Shown: in pieces, positions 1 to 7,185 of the stretch | Position numbering within the stretch: the first letter of the stretch is position 1 | How the letters are laid out: each line of letters begins with the position of its first letter | Source of the DNA: Sneathiella chinensis | GTDB lineage: Bacteria; Pseudomonadota; Alphaproteobacteria; Sneathiellales; Sneathiellaceae | Assembly: GCF_012720115.1 (NCBI RefSeq) | Contig: NZ_VNWN01000003.1 | Coordinates: 1 to 42,986, forward strand | Direction of reading: 5' to 3' | DNA length: 42,986 nucleotides | Made by a program: the position numbers and the translations under genes | Notes under the pieces: model-generated | The model's input: only the letters and a program-made list of their open reading frames with translations | What the model was told of the DNA's origin: nothing | Databases searched by the model: none

Positions 1-45
1 GAGACTTCCCACGCGGTGGCCGCGACCATTCGCTGGGCGTTCTAG
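1..45 (+). CDS. Possible 3' end of a convergent gene (fragment)
   Basis: Frame 1 is open from the first base to a TAG at 43-45, giving the 14-residue tail ETSHAVAATIRWAF. It would overlap the stop codon of the convergent MarR gene by four bases. A 14-codon open stretch can arise by chance and the family cannot be recognised, so this is only a possibility. Confidence 0.22.
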   Translation, partial: ETSHAVAATIRWAF

Positions 46-515
46 GGGGTATTGGGCTGACCGGCGGGGGGCCTGTCCATTTCCTGCATGGTTTTCAGTA
101 GGATATTGAGAAAATGAACGAGCGACACCCGATCGTCATAGGACAGGCGGGACAGGGCGGTATCGTAAAAGGCTTCAATCAGGGGGGTGATGGTCTGCCA
201 CAGGGCCGCCCCCTTTTCTGTCAGGCGTATTCGGCGTGACCGAAGGTCGTCCGGATCAACACTGCGGGTGATGACGCCCCGTTCTTCCAGCCGGCCCAGC
301 AACCCAGCCATATTTTGCCGACTGACCTGCAAATAGGCGCAAAGCTGCGACACCGTCATGCCGTCCTTGGCGCTGTCCCGTGACAGGGCGCCCAGAATGG
401 ACCATTGCTGCGTGGTGACCTGTTCGGCATCCAGGGCGCGGGTCCCGACCTTGTTGAGTAGGTTGGCGGTCTGATACAGGCGGAAGAACAATCTATTGCT
501 TAAATCATCAATCAT
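42..515 (-). CDS. MarR-family transcriptional regulator, likely repressor of the divergent aliB-badH-badI operon
   Basis: This 157-residue protein has the usual MarR length. A winged helix-turn-helix spans about residues 53-101: the recognition helix region reads QVSRQNMAGLLGRLEERG and the wing contains DPDDLRSRRIRLTEKG. Flanking helices should form the dimer interface. MarR proteins usually repress a divergent operon and release DNA when they bind a ligand. In Rhodopseudomonas palustris the MarR protein BadR controls cyclohexanecarboxylate genes next to aliB/badH/badI homologues, and the arrangement here is the same. The 102-bp divergent spacer holds a dyad that fits an operator. Orthology to BadR is inferred from context. 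The ligand, probably an acyl-CoA, cannot be read from the sequence. Confidence 0.85.
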   Translation of the reverse strand: MIDDLSNRLFFRLYQTANLLNKVGTRALDAEQVTTQQWSILGALSRDSAKDGMTVSQLCAYLQVSRQNMAGLLGRLEERGVITRSVDPDDLRSRRIRLTEKGAALWQTITPLIEAFYDTALSRLSYDDRVSLVHFLNILLKTMQEMDRPPAGQPNTP

Positions 516-547
516 TGTCTTTGAAAATCGCTTTTATATGAAAAATA

Positions 548-570
548 ATTAATCAACATATTGACATAAT
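548..570. promoter_or_regulatory. Candidate MarR operator dyad overlapping the aliB promoter -35
   Basis: An interrupted inverted repeat has arms ATTAATCAA and TTGACATAAT around the spacer CATA. It lies midway between the divergent MarR and acyl-CoA dehydrogenase genes and covers the only good -35 hexamer, TTGACA at 561-566. Its size and AT-rich symmetry fit MarR-type sites. Binding is inferred. Confidence 0.5.
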
Positions 571-589
571 CATGTAGCGCCGCAACAAT
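561..589 (+). promoter_or_regulatory. Candidate sigma-70 promoter of the aliB operon
   Basis: A perfect TTGACA (561-566) is followed after 17 bases by AACAAT (584-589), a 4/6 match to the -10 consensus. The start codon is about 28 bases further on. The good -35 and poor -10 suit a regulated promoter. Confidence 0.45.
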
Positions 590-617
590 CAACAAAAATT
601 TAATAAAGGAAATTGTT

Positions 618-1763
618 GTGCAGTTCGGTCTAAGCGAAGAGCAGTTGGCGATTGTTCAGACAGCCCGGAATTTTGCGGCGGATCAGGTTGCCCCCGGTTA
701 TCAGGAACGGGACCGCAGCGGGACGTTTTCCCGGTCCCTGACCCAAAAGATGGGGGCGTTGGGCCTGATTGCGCCGGAACAACCCGTTGAACTGGGGGGA
801 TCAGGGGCCAGCCATGTCACCAGCGGCCTGATCATGGAGACCCTTGCCGAAGCTGATTTCAATATGGCCTATGTGCAGTTGCTGGCCTCCCTGAATACGC
901 AAATCCTGACACGCTACGCCCGGCCGGAACTGGCGCAGCACTGGGTTCCGCGCATTTGCGCCGGTGAGATTATTCTGGGGGTCGCCCTGACCGAACCCGG
1001 CGGCGGGTCCGATGCGGCCAATTTGCAGTTGAAGGCCCAAAAGGTTGCCGGTGGCTATCGCCTGAGCGGGGAGAAAACCTCCATCTCCATGGCGGATCAG
1101 GCGGACCTGATGATTGTTTTTGCCCGCACCGGAGAGAGGGACAGCCGTGCCAAGGGGGTGAGTGCCTTTCTTGTTCCCATGCAGCAGGAAGGGATTTCCT
1201 GTCAGCGGTTCGATGATCTGGGGCAGCGGTGTATCGGCCGGGGCTCGATTTTCTTCGATGACGTTTTCGTTCCCGACGATCACCGCCTTGGTGAAGAGAA
1301 CCGCGCCTTTTCACAGGTCATGGAAGGGTTCGATTTCAGCCGGGCCCTGATCGGGTTGCAATGCCTTGCGGTGGCGCAGGCGTCATTGCGGGAAAGCTGG
1401 AAATACAGTCAACAGCGGGAAGCCTTCGGACAGCCGATCGGCGTTAATCAGGGCGTGACCTTTCCCTTGGCCGAGGCGGAAACAATGGTCGAGGCGGCGC
1501 GGCTGCTCTGCCAGAAGACACTCTGGCTGAAAGATCAGGGATTGCCCCACACCACCGAGGCGGCCATGTGCAAGTGGTGGCCGCCCAAGCTGGCCTTTGA
1601 GGTGGTGCATCAATGCCTACTGACGCATGGGCATGGGGGATATGGCCGGGACTATCCGTTCGAGCAAAGACTTCGGGATGTGCTGGGCCTACAGATCGGG
1701 GATGGAACCGCCCAGATCATGAAAATGATCATCGCGCGGCAAAAGATGGGAGAAAATCAGTGA
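618..1763 (+). CDS. aliB: Acyl-CoA dehydrogenase, probable cyclohexanecarboxyl-CoA dehydrogenase
   Basis: This FAD-dependent acyl-CoA dehydrogenase of 381 residues should oxidise cyclohexanecarboxyl-CoA to cyclohex-1-ene-1-carboxyl-CoA and pass electrons to ETF. All three acyl-CoA dehydrogenase regions are present: the helical N-terminal domain, the beta-barrel with GVALTEPGGGSDAANL, and the C-terminal FAD/dimer domain with RDYPFEQRLRDV. Most family members have Glu as catalytic base in a YEGT context, but here the motif is IGDGT with Asp. The start is GTG at 618, preceded by AAAGGA seven bases upstream. The stop overlaps the start of badH (GTGA), so the two are translationally coupled. The specific substrate is inferred from the badH/badI neighbours and overall resemblance. 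Confidence 0.8.
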   Translation: MQFGLSEEQLAIVQTARNFAADQVAPGYQERDRSGTFSRSLTQKMGALGLIAPEQPVELGGSGASHVTSGLIMETLAEADFNMAYVQLLASLNTQILTRYARPELAQHWVPRICAGEIILGVALTEPGGGSDAANLQLKAQKVAGGYRLSGEKTSISMADQADLMIVFARTGERDSRAKGVSAFLVPMQQEGISCQRFDDLGQRCIGRGSIFFDDVFVPDDHRLGEENRAFSQVMEGFDFSRALIGLQCLAVAQASLRESWKYSQQREAFGQPIGVNQGVTFPLAEAETMVEAARLLCQKTLWLKDQGLPHTTEAAMCKWWPPKLAFEVVHQCLLTHGHGGYGRDYPFEQRLRDVLGLQIGDGTAQIMKMIIARQKMGENQ

Positions 1764-2518
1764 AGGGATTGGCAGGAAAGAACGCCATTATCACCGGCGG
1801 CGGCGGGGGGCTGGGTCGGGCCATTTGCTCCCGGCTGGCGGAGGAAGGGGTGAAGGTCGGGGTGTTTGACCTGAACCTTGAAGCCGCCGAGAAGGTGGCC
1901 GCCCAGATCGGCGGGCAGGCGACGGCGTGGCAGGTGGATATCGCCGATTTTGATGCGGTCCGAGTCGCTGTCCGGGCGTTCGAGGCGGCCGTCGGGCCAA
2001 CGGATATTCTGGTCAATAACGCAGGCTGGGACAAGGTTGGCACCTTTATCGATACGGACAAGCCCTTGTGGGAGAAAATCGTCGGCATCAATCTTTGGGG
2101 GCCGCTTCACATGACCCATGCGGTGGCGTCCGGCATGGCGGAACGCGGCCACGGGAAAATCATCACCATTGCCTCGGATGCGGCGCGGGTGGGATCCTCC
2201 GGCGAAGGGGTCTATTCCGCCTGCAAGGGGGGCATGGTGGCGTTCTCGAAAACGCTGGCGCGGGAGTTGGCGCGCCAGCGGATCAATGTGAATGTGGTCT
2301 GTCCCGGCCCGTCCGATACACCGATCCTGAATGATTTCGTTGGCGAGGGCGAGGTGGGGCAGAAAATCTATGAAGGGCTGAAACGGGCGATCCCGTTCCG
2401 GCGCATTGGCCAGCCGGAAGACTACGGCGGCATCGTCGCCTTTCTGGCCAGCGAAGAGGCAGGATATATCACCGGGCAGGTTATCAGCGTGTCCGGCGGC
2501 TTAACCATGGCAGGATAA
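1760..2518 (+). CDS. badH: SDR-family 2-hydroxycyclohexanecarboxyl-CoA dehydrogenase
   Basis: This short-chain dehydrogenase has 252 residues when started at the GTG overlapping the aliB stop, which places the NAD-binding TGGGGGLG at residues 12-19 as expected. NNAG is present, the catalytic pair is Tyr152/Lys156 in YSACK, and a Ser lies upstream in the SDAARVGSSGEG stretch. The protein resembles R. palustris BadH throughout, including the ends FDLNLEAAEKVA and ITGQVISVSGGLTMAG. BadH oxidises 2-hydroxycyclohexanecarboxyl-CoA to the 2-keto thioester with NAD, the step before ring cleavage. An in-frame start further upstream at 1613 would add 49 residues encoded inside aliB and is rejected. Confidence 0.88.
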   Translation: MKGLAGKNAIITGGGGGLGRAICSRLAEEGVKVGVFDLNLEAAEKVAAQIGGQATAWQVDIADFDAVRVAVRAFEAAVGPTDILVNNAGWDKVGTFIDTDKPLWEKIVGINLWGPLHMTHAVASGMAERGHGKIITIASDAARVGSSGEGVYSACKGGMVAFSKTLARELARQRINVNVVCPGPSDTPILNDFVGEGEVGQKIYEGLKRAIPFRRIGQPEDYGGIVAFLASEEAGYITGQVISVSGGLTMAG

Positions 2519-2532
2519 CAGGAACAAAAACA

Positions 2533-3315
2533 ATGAATTATAATGACATTCTGTATGAAGAGAAAAACGGTACAGCGCGGATCACCATCAACCGCGAGGA
2601 AAAATACAATGCCTTTCGCGGTCAGACCGTCGAGGAAATGATCCATGCCTTCGGCCGGGCCGGGTGGAACGATGATATTGGTGTGGTGGTCCTGACGGGT
2701 GCGGGGGACAAGGCCTTTTGCACTGGCGGGGACCAGTCCGCTCATGATGGCCAGTATGACGGGCGCGGAACCATCGGTTTGCCGGTCGAGGATTTGCAAA
2801 CCATCATCCGGGATATTCCAAAGCCGGTTATTGCCCGTGTTCAGGGCTTTGCCATTGGCGGGGGGAATGTGTTGGCCACCCTGTGTGATTTCACCATCGC
2901 GTCAGAGAAAGCCCAGTTCGGGCAGGTAGGGCCAAAGGTCGGGTCCGTCGATCCCGGATTTGGTACGGCCTATCTGGCGCGGATTGTTGGCGAGAAAAAA
3001 GCCCGCGAAATCTGGTATATGTGCCGCCGCTATTCCGCCGAGGAAGCAGAGAGAATGGGACTGGTCAACAAGGTCGTTCCCCATGACCAGCTGGACGCCG
3101 AGGTGGAGGCCTGGTGCGCCGAGATCATGGAGCGGAGCCCGACCGCCATTGCCCTTGCCAAGCGGTCGTTCAATCTGGATACGGAAAGTATCCGGGCCAT
3201 TTCCCAGATGGGGATGCAGGCTGTGAAGCTCTATTACGAGACCGAGGAATCCCGCGAGGGTGTCCGCGCCTTCAATGAAAAGCGGAAGCCTGATTTTCGC
3301 GGCAAGATGAAATAG
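2533..3315 (+). CDS. badI: 2-ketocyclohexanecarboxyl-CoA hydrolase, ring-opening crotonase-family enzyme
   Basis: This 260-residue crotonase-fold protein is a very close match to R. palustris BadI, which has the same length. BadI cleaves the alicyclic ring hydrolytically to give pimeloyl-CoA. Hallmarks visible here are the oxyanion-hole region AFCTGGDQSAHDG, FAIGGGNVLATLCDF, the family-specific GQVGPKVGSVDPGFGT, and GEKKAREIWYMCRRY. The start ATG is preceded by AGGA and lies 14 bases after the badH stop. This is the most specific call in the cluster and anchors the pathway assignment of its neighbours. The product would enter beta-oxidation towards glutaryl-CoA and acetyl-CoA. Confidence 0.92.
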   Translation: MNYNDILYEEKNGTARITINREEKYNAFRGQTVEEMIHAFGRAGWNDDIGVVVLTGAGDKAFCTGGDQSAHDGQYDGRGTIGLPVEDLQTIIRDIPKPVIARVQGFAIGGGNVLATLCDFTIASEKAQFGQVGPKVGSVDPGFGTAYLARIVGEKKAREIWYMCRRYSAEEAERMGLVNKVVPHDQLDAEVEAWCAEIMERSPTAIALAKRSFNLDTESIRAISQMGMQAVKLYYETEESREGVRAFNEKRKPDFRGKMK

Positions 3316-3382
3316 TCCTGCCGCCGTTTTCCCCCTTGGATTATCGGTATTTAAGTTGGCGAACGAATAGTGCTATAGTTTT

Positions 3383-3467
3383 CCGGCCCTGCCTTTCCGG
3401 GGCCGGATGCTGCTGTTCCGAAGCACCACGGAACCTTTGAAAGAAACAAGAAAACCCGGTTCCCGTG
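3383..3467 (+). other. Two hairpins between badI and the CoA-transferase gene
   Basis: CCGGCCC (3383-3389) pairs with GGGCCGG (3400-3406). ACGGAACC near 3429 pairs with GGTTCCCGT near 3459 with one bulge. Neither is followed by a T-run, so they are not convincing intrinsic terminators. The rest of the 221-base spacer shows no gene. Confidence 0.3.
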
Positions 3468-3536
3468 TCTGCTTGAGACTGTTCAGAAGCGCAATCCTGC
3501 CAACAGGGGCATGTCACAAAAATCTTGGGGGTTTCC

Positions 3537-4679
3537 ATGCCAATCAATAAAAACAAGAATAATTCGTCAGGCCCGCTTGCCGGTCTGTTGGTCATCGATG
3601 CCAGTCAGGGTATTGCGGGGCCCTATTGTGGTGCCACCCTGGCGTCCTATGGGGCGCGGGTGATCAAGATTGATCCGCCGCAGGGCGACTGGGGCCGGAA
3701 TGTAGGGTACCGCTATGGGTCTCTATCCACCTACGCCATTGCCTATAATCAGGGGAAGGAAAGTATTGTTCTGGACCTGAAAAAGCCGGAGGATCTGGAC
3801 TGCCTGTACCGGTTGGTGGCCGAAGCGGATATCTTCATGGAAAGTTCCCGGCCCGGCGTTGCCGAAAAGATCGGGATCGATTTTGAAACCCTGAAGGGAC
3901 ATAACCCGTCGCTTGTCTATTTGTCGGTCAGCGGGTTCGGGCAAACCGGCCCTTATGCGGAACGCCCCTGCACCGATGGGGTGGCACAGGCCTATTCCGG
4001 TTTGGTGAACGGCAATGTGGGGCTGGACGGACAGCCGCATAAACTGGACCTGCCGATTGTGGATATCACCACCGGCCTGTATGCGTTCCAGTCCATCAGC
4101 ATGGCCCTGTTCCAGCGCATGAAAACCGGCGAAGCCCAGTATCTGGATGTGAATCTGGTGACCAGTGCGCTGGAGGTACAGCGTGCCAAGCTGTTCGAGG
4201 TGTGCGTGGAAGGGGAAAGCGTCGCCAAGCTGAACGTGCCGTCCGGTATTTACGAATGTGATTCCGGGAATGTGGCCATCGCCCTTGCAACCGAGGAGCA
4301 TTACGCCCGTCTGGTCAAGGCACTGGATGCGCCGGAGCTGATCGAGGCGCCCAAATTTGCCACCTTTGCCGACCGGGCCGATCATGCGGACGAGCTGCGA
4401 TCCCGGATCGGGGAAATTCTGGCGCGTCAGACAAACCAGTATTGGGAAGAAACCCTCGGCAAGGCCGGGATTATCGTCAATGCCATCAACAGCCTGCAGG
4501 ATGTGGTGGAAGACAAGCAGTTCGCCGAGGGCGGCGCTCTGCATCCGGTGGAGCATCCAGGGGTTGGGACCTTCATGGTGCCGGTCATGCCGCTTCGTGA
4601 CATTACGCTGCCGCCCGCGCCGGAACTGGGACAGGATACAGAAGCGGTTCTTCGGGAACTGACCACCGCCACCAAATAG
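3537..4679 (+). CDS. Family III (CaiB/BaiF) CoA-transferase, candidate activator of the pathway acid
   Basis: This 380-residue protein has the CaiB/BaiF fold: a Rossmann-like N-terminus (VIDASQGIAGPYCGATLASYGARVIKID), the FMESSRPGVAEKIGIDFETL segment, and SVSGFGQTGPYAERP. The probable catalytic Asp is Asp176 in IVDITTGLYA; this family forms a mixed anhydride on that Asp. Start ATG 3537 has a G-rich stretch five bases upstream; a TTG at 3525 would add four residues. The gene lies 221 bases after badI on the same strand. No acid-CoA ligase of the AliA type is visible nearby, so the enzyme may activate cyclohexanecarboxylate by CoA transfer. That role is inference; other dicarboxylate or alicyclic acids are possible. 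Confidence 0.82.
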   Translation: MPINKNKNNSSGPLAGLLVIDASQGIAGPYCGATLASYGARVIKIDPPQGDWGRNVGYRYGSLSTYAIAYNQGKESIVLDLKKPEDLDCLYRLVAEADIFMESSRPGVAEKIGIDFETLKGHNPSLVYLSVSGFGQTGPYAERPCTDGVAQAYSGLVNGNVGLDGQPHKLDLPIVDITTGLYAFQSISMALFQRMKTGEAQYLDVNLVTSALEVQRAKLFEVCVEGESVAKLNVPSGIYECDSGNVAIALATEEHYARLVKALDAPELIEAPKFATFADRADHADELRSRIGEILARQTNQYWEETLGKAGIIVNAINSLQDVVEDKQFAEGGALHPVEHPGVGTFMVPVMPLRDITLPPAPELGQDTEAVLRELTTATK

Positions 4680-4699
4680 AAGCCAGCGGTTTTTCCTTC

Positions 4700-4781
4700 G
4701 GCCCTGTCCGCTCTATATCTCTCCTTGCAGCCGTTTCCAAAAACGGGGGCATGTTTGGGGGATATAGAGGAGGGCAGAGCC
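4700..4781 (+). promoter_or_regulatory. Long imperfect hairpin burying the ribosome-binding site of the cupin gene
   Basis: The sequence 4700-4709 pairs with 4772-4781 (one mismatch and one G-U pair). CTCTATATC (4711-4719) pairs exactly with GATATAGAG (4761-4769), and CCGTTT (4731-4736) pairs with AAACGG (4741-4746) at the tip. The right arm contains GAGGAGGG (4767-4774), the best Shine-Dalgarno here, which would be double-stranded. The hairpin starts 20 bases after the CoA-transferase stop and lacks a T-run. It may be a translational switch or a processing site. Confidence 0.5.
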
Positions 4782-5144
4782 ATTTCTATTCAATATTCCG
4801 TCGGTGATCACGACGACCGGCCGTGGGGTAGCTGGAAGGTTACGGATATCGGGCCGGAATTTATCTCCAAAACCATACAGGTGAAGCCGGGCAAGCGGTT
4901 GTCCCTGCAATATCATCATCACCGCGAAGAATTCTGGTATGTGATCAGTGGCCGGGGTATGGCAACGATCGGGGATCAGGAGTTTGAGCTTGGCGCCGGG
5001 GTCAGTGTATCCATTCCCAAGGGGGTCCTGCACCGGCTGGTTTGTATCAGCAGGCGACCCCTGATTGTGCTGGAGGTGCAAAAGGGCGATACGCTGGATG
5101 AGGAGGATATTGTCCGGCTGGAGGATGACTTCGGGCGGCACTAG
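4755..5144 (+). CDS. Cupin-domain protein of the phosphomannose-isomerase type II class
   Basis: This single-domain cupin has about 129 residues. The core resembles the C-terminal cupin of mannose-1-phosphate guanylyltransferase/phosphomannose isomerase: DRPWGSWKV, then KPGKRLSLQYHHHREEFWYVISGRG carrying metal ligands (His cluster and Glu), and a second cupin motif GVSVSIPKGVLHRL. The start is unclear. TTG at 4755 has only a G-run upstream, while the excellent GAGGAGGG at 4767-4774 is correctly spaced for ATT at 4782, which would be a rare start codon. There is no in-frame ATG or GTG near either. Without a nucleotidyltransferase domain, sugar-phosphate isomerisation is uncertain; small cupins of this type often have unknown substrates. 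Confidence 0.72.
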   Translation: MGDIEEGRAISIQYSVGDHDDRPWGSWKVTDIGPEFISKTIQVKPGKRLSLQYHHHREEFWYVISGRGMATIGDQEFELGAGVSVSIPKGVLHRLVCISRRPLIVLEVQKGDTLDEEDIVRLEDDFGRH

Positions 5145-5226
5145 ATCGCGGCGGGGCTTTCCGTTCCCGGCAAGCCATTCTATAGTCTTCCGGCAGTTCA
5201 TGAACTTGTAGCGGGAGGGCAGGTAT

Positions 5227-6381
5227 ATGGCGTTGCATTTTACCGAGGCGGAATTTCAGGATCGCAAATCCGTCATTCTTCGGGACATGGAGGCGGCAGG
5301 GCTGGATGCACTGCTGATGTTCCGGCAGGAAAGCATGTATTATCTCACCGGGTATGACACGTTCGGATACGTGTTTTTTCAGTGTCTGGTCCTGACGCCG
5401 GATGGGGATTTTACCCTGCTGACCCGGTCGGCGGATCTTCGGCAGGCCCGGCATACCTCGCTTGTTACCGACATTCGGATCTGGATGGATGCCCCGGACG
5501 CCAATCCGGCAGCGGACCTGAAGGCCATTCTGGCGGGCAAGAAGCTGCAGGGAAAGACGCTGGGCGTGGAATATGAGGCCTATGGTCTGACAGCCCGGAA
5601 CGGAAAACGGCTGGAGGCGGCGCTGGACGGGTTCGCCCACCTGACGGATGCGTCGGATTTGGTCAGCCGCCGCCGGGTGATCAAGAGCCCACAGGAAATT
5701 GCCTATGTCCGGCGGGCGGCGGAACTTGCGGATGATGCCTTGGACGAGGCGAACCGGCTGTGTGTGCCGGGGGCCTTCGAGGGTGATATTCTGGCAGCCA
5801 TGCAGGGCGCGGTGTTTCGCGGTGGCGGCGATTATCCAGGAAACGAATTTATCATTGGATCGGGGCCGGATGCCCTGCTGTGCCGCTATTTTTCAGGACG
5901 CCGCCATTTGGACCCGCAAGACCAGATCACCCTTGAATGGGCAGGGGTGTATCGCCATTACCACGCCGCCATGATGCGGACCCTTGTGATCGGTCAGGCG
6001 AATGACACCCAAAGAAAGATGCATGATGTTGCAACGGCGGCCATGCAGGCCTGTCTGGAGGCGTTAAGGCCGGGAGAGCCCATTGGCCGGGTCTTTGATG
6101 CCTATGCCCATGTGGCCGACAAGGGTGGGATGCAGCCCCATCGCCTGAACGCCACGGGATACAGCCTTGGAACCACGTTTTCGCCCAACTGGATGGACTG
6201 GCCCATGTTCTATCACGGCAATCCGGTGGAGGCCGCCCCCGGCATGGTTTTCTTCCTGCACATGATCCTGATGGACAGTGATGCGGGCCTTGCCATGTGT
6301 CCGGGGCAAACAGTATTGGTGACAGAGACCGGCAATGAAGTCTTGTCCCGTCACCCGTTGGATCTTGTAGTTAACCGTTAG
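5227..6381 (+). CDS. M24-fold (creatinase/ectoine-hydrolase-like) hydrolase lacking the metal ligands
   Basis: This 384-residue protein has the two-domain layout of Xaa-Pro aminopeptidases and creatinases: a creatinase N-domain (residues about 10-145, MYYLTGYDTFGYVFFQ) and a pita-bread C-domain from about 155 (SRRRVIKSPQEIAYVRRAAELAD). All five positions that bind two metals in true M24 peptidases are replaced: the first Asp region reads LEWAG (237-238), the second is Ala247-Ala248, the His region is GYSLG with Tyr312, and the two Glu positions become His345 and Gln361. Creatinase and the ectoine hydrolase DoeA/EutD are known metal-free members, so an amidinohydrolase or ring amide hydrolase is more likely than a peptidase. 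The start ATG has GGGAGGG upstream. Confidence 0.8.
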   Translation: MALHFTEAEFQDRKSVILRDMEAAGLDALLMFRQESMYYLTGYDTFGYVFFQCLVLTPDGDFTLLTRSADLRQARHTSLVTDIRIWMDAPDANPAADLKAILAGKKLQGKTLGVEYEAYGLTARNGKRLEAALDGFAHLTDASDLVSRRRVIKSPQEIAYVRRAAELADDALDEANRLCVPGAFEGDILAAMQGAVFRGGGDYPGNEFIIGSGPDALLCRYFSGRRHLDPQDQITLEWAGVYRHYHAAMMRTLVIGQANDTQRKMHDVATAAMQACLEALRPGEPIGRVFDAYAHVADKGGMQPHRLNATGYSLGTTFSPNWMDWPMFYHGNPVEAAPGMVFFLHMILMDSDAGLAMCPGQTVLVTETGNEVLSRHPLDLVVNR

Positions 6382-6389
6382 AGGCCCCT

Positions 6390-7046
6390 GTGAGTCATTC
6401 TGAAGAACCGGCGTTCAACGCCCCGCCTGTCACGCTTTTCCTTGTGGCCTCCATCATTGTCAGTCACATCCTGCTGACCGTCGCGGATCAGGAAACCATC
6501 AACTGGATTTATGGGGCGCTGGCCTTCGATGTGGGACAGGTGGAACGCCTGCTCAACGGGGCTGCCGGGGCGAGCCTGATACAGTTTCTGGTGACCCTGA
6601 ACACCCACATGATCCTGCATCACGATTTCATGCACATGTTGGTAAACGCGTTCATGCTGCTGGCCTTCGGGTCGATGGTGGAGCGGACCTTTGGCCCGGT
6701 CCGGTTTGTGATCGTGTTCCTTGTCGCAGGCTGGGTCGGGGCCATTCTTGAGGCGCTGGTATCCATGCCGGTGACAGAGCCGTCCCTGCTTTACGGGGCA
6801 TCGGGGGGTGTTTTTGGCACCATGGGGGTGACCACGCTGTTGATGTTGCCGAAATTTGGCCTTCGCGGTGTTGTCTCTTTTGCGGCGGTTCTGATGGGGG
6901 TCAATCTTGTGATCGGGTTGACGCCGCTTGGGGCGTTGCTGGCGGGCGAGGGGGCGACCATCTCGTGGGCTGCGCATGTGGGGGGCTATGTGACAGGCTT
7001 GCTGTTTGCGATCTGGTTCCTGTCGCGGTTGGCCCGCCGCCCGTAG
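6390..7046 (+). CDS. Rhomboid-family intramembrane serine protease
   Basis: This 218-residue polytopic membrane protein has about six hydrophobic segments. Rhomboid motifs are complete: HDFMHMLVNAFMLL on the second helix, the nucleophile Ser138 in GASGGVFG, and the general base His196 in AAHVGGYVTG. Such proteases cut single-pass membrane proteins within or near the bilayer. The start is GTG at 6390, nine bases after the M24 gene stop, so it is probably cotranscribed with it. No substrate is suggested by the neighbours. It ends at a convergent junction with the sulfite reductase operon. Confidence 0.88.
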   Translation: MSHSEEPAFNAPPVTLFLVASIIVSHILLTVADQETINWIYGALAFDVGQVERLLNGAAGASLIQFLVTLNTHMILHHDFMHMLVNAFMLLAFGSMVERTFGPVRFVIVFLVAGWVGAILEALVSMPVTEPSLLYGASGGVFGTMGVTTLLMLPKFGLRGVVSFAAVLMGVNLVIGLTPLGALLAGEGATISWAAHVGGYVTGLLFAIWFLSRLARRP

Positions 7047-7092
7047 TTTATGGTAAGGCCTGCTGCTGGATCAGAAGGCCGGAAAAAGAAAA

Positions 7093-7126
7093 AGCACCTG
7101 GAAAGCTAGGGGGCATTCCAGGTGCT
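7093..7126 (-). terminator. Intrinsic terminator of the cys operon
   Basis: AGCACCTGGAA and TTCCAGGTGCT form a perfect 11-bp stem with a 12-base loop. Read on the minus strand it is followed by a T-rich tract (TTTCTTTTTCC). It lies about 60 bases beyond the DUF934 stop and probably ends cysH-DUF2849-cysI-DUF934 transcription. Confidence 0.8.
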
Positions 7127-7131
7127 GTTCT

Positions 7132-7165
7132 GTGAGATATCCAGGTGTGGGAGAGAATATCTCAC
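7132..7165. repeat. Second hairpin in the rhomboid-cys convergent gap
   Basis: GTGAGATAT (7132-7140) and ATATCTCAC (7157-7165) form a perfect 9-bp stem. It lies between the terminator stem and the DUF934 stop and may back up termination in either direction. Only short T-runs flank it. Confidence 0.4.
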
Positions 7166-7185
7166 AAAATCATTGCCGCACTGTG

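Noticed and set aside
3383-3467. Intrinsic terminator after badI
   Set aside because: The stems are stable but lack a T-run on the plus strand, so the CoA-transferase gene may be cotranscribed.
4755-5144. Phosphomannose isomerase activity for the cupin
   Set aside because: Only the cupin half is present and no sugar-nucleotide genes are nearby, so a specific enzymatic call is not supported.
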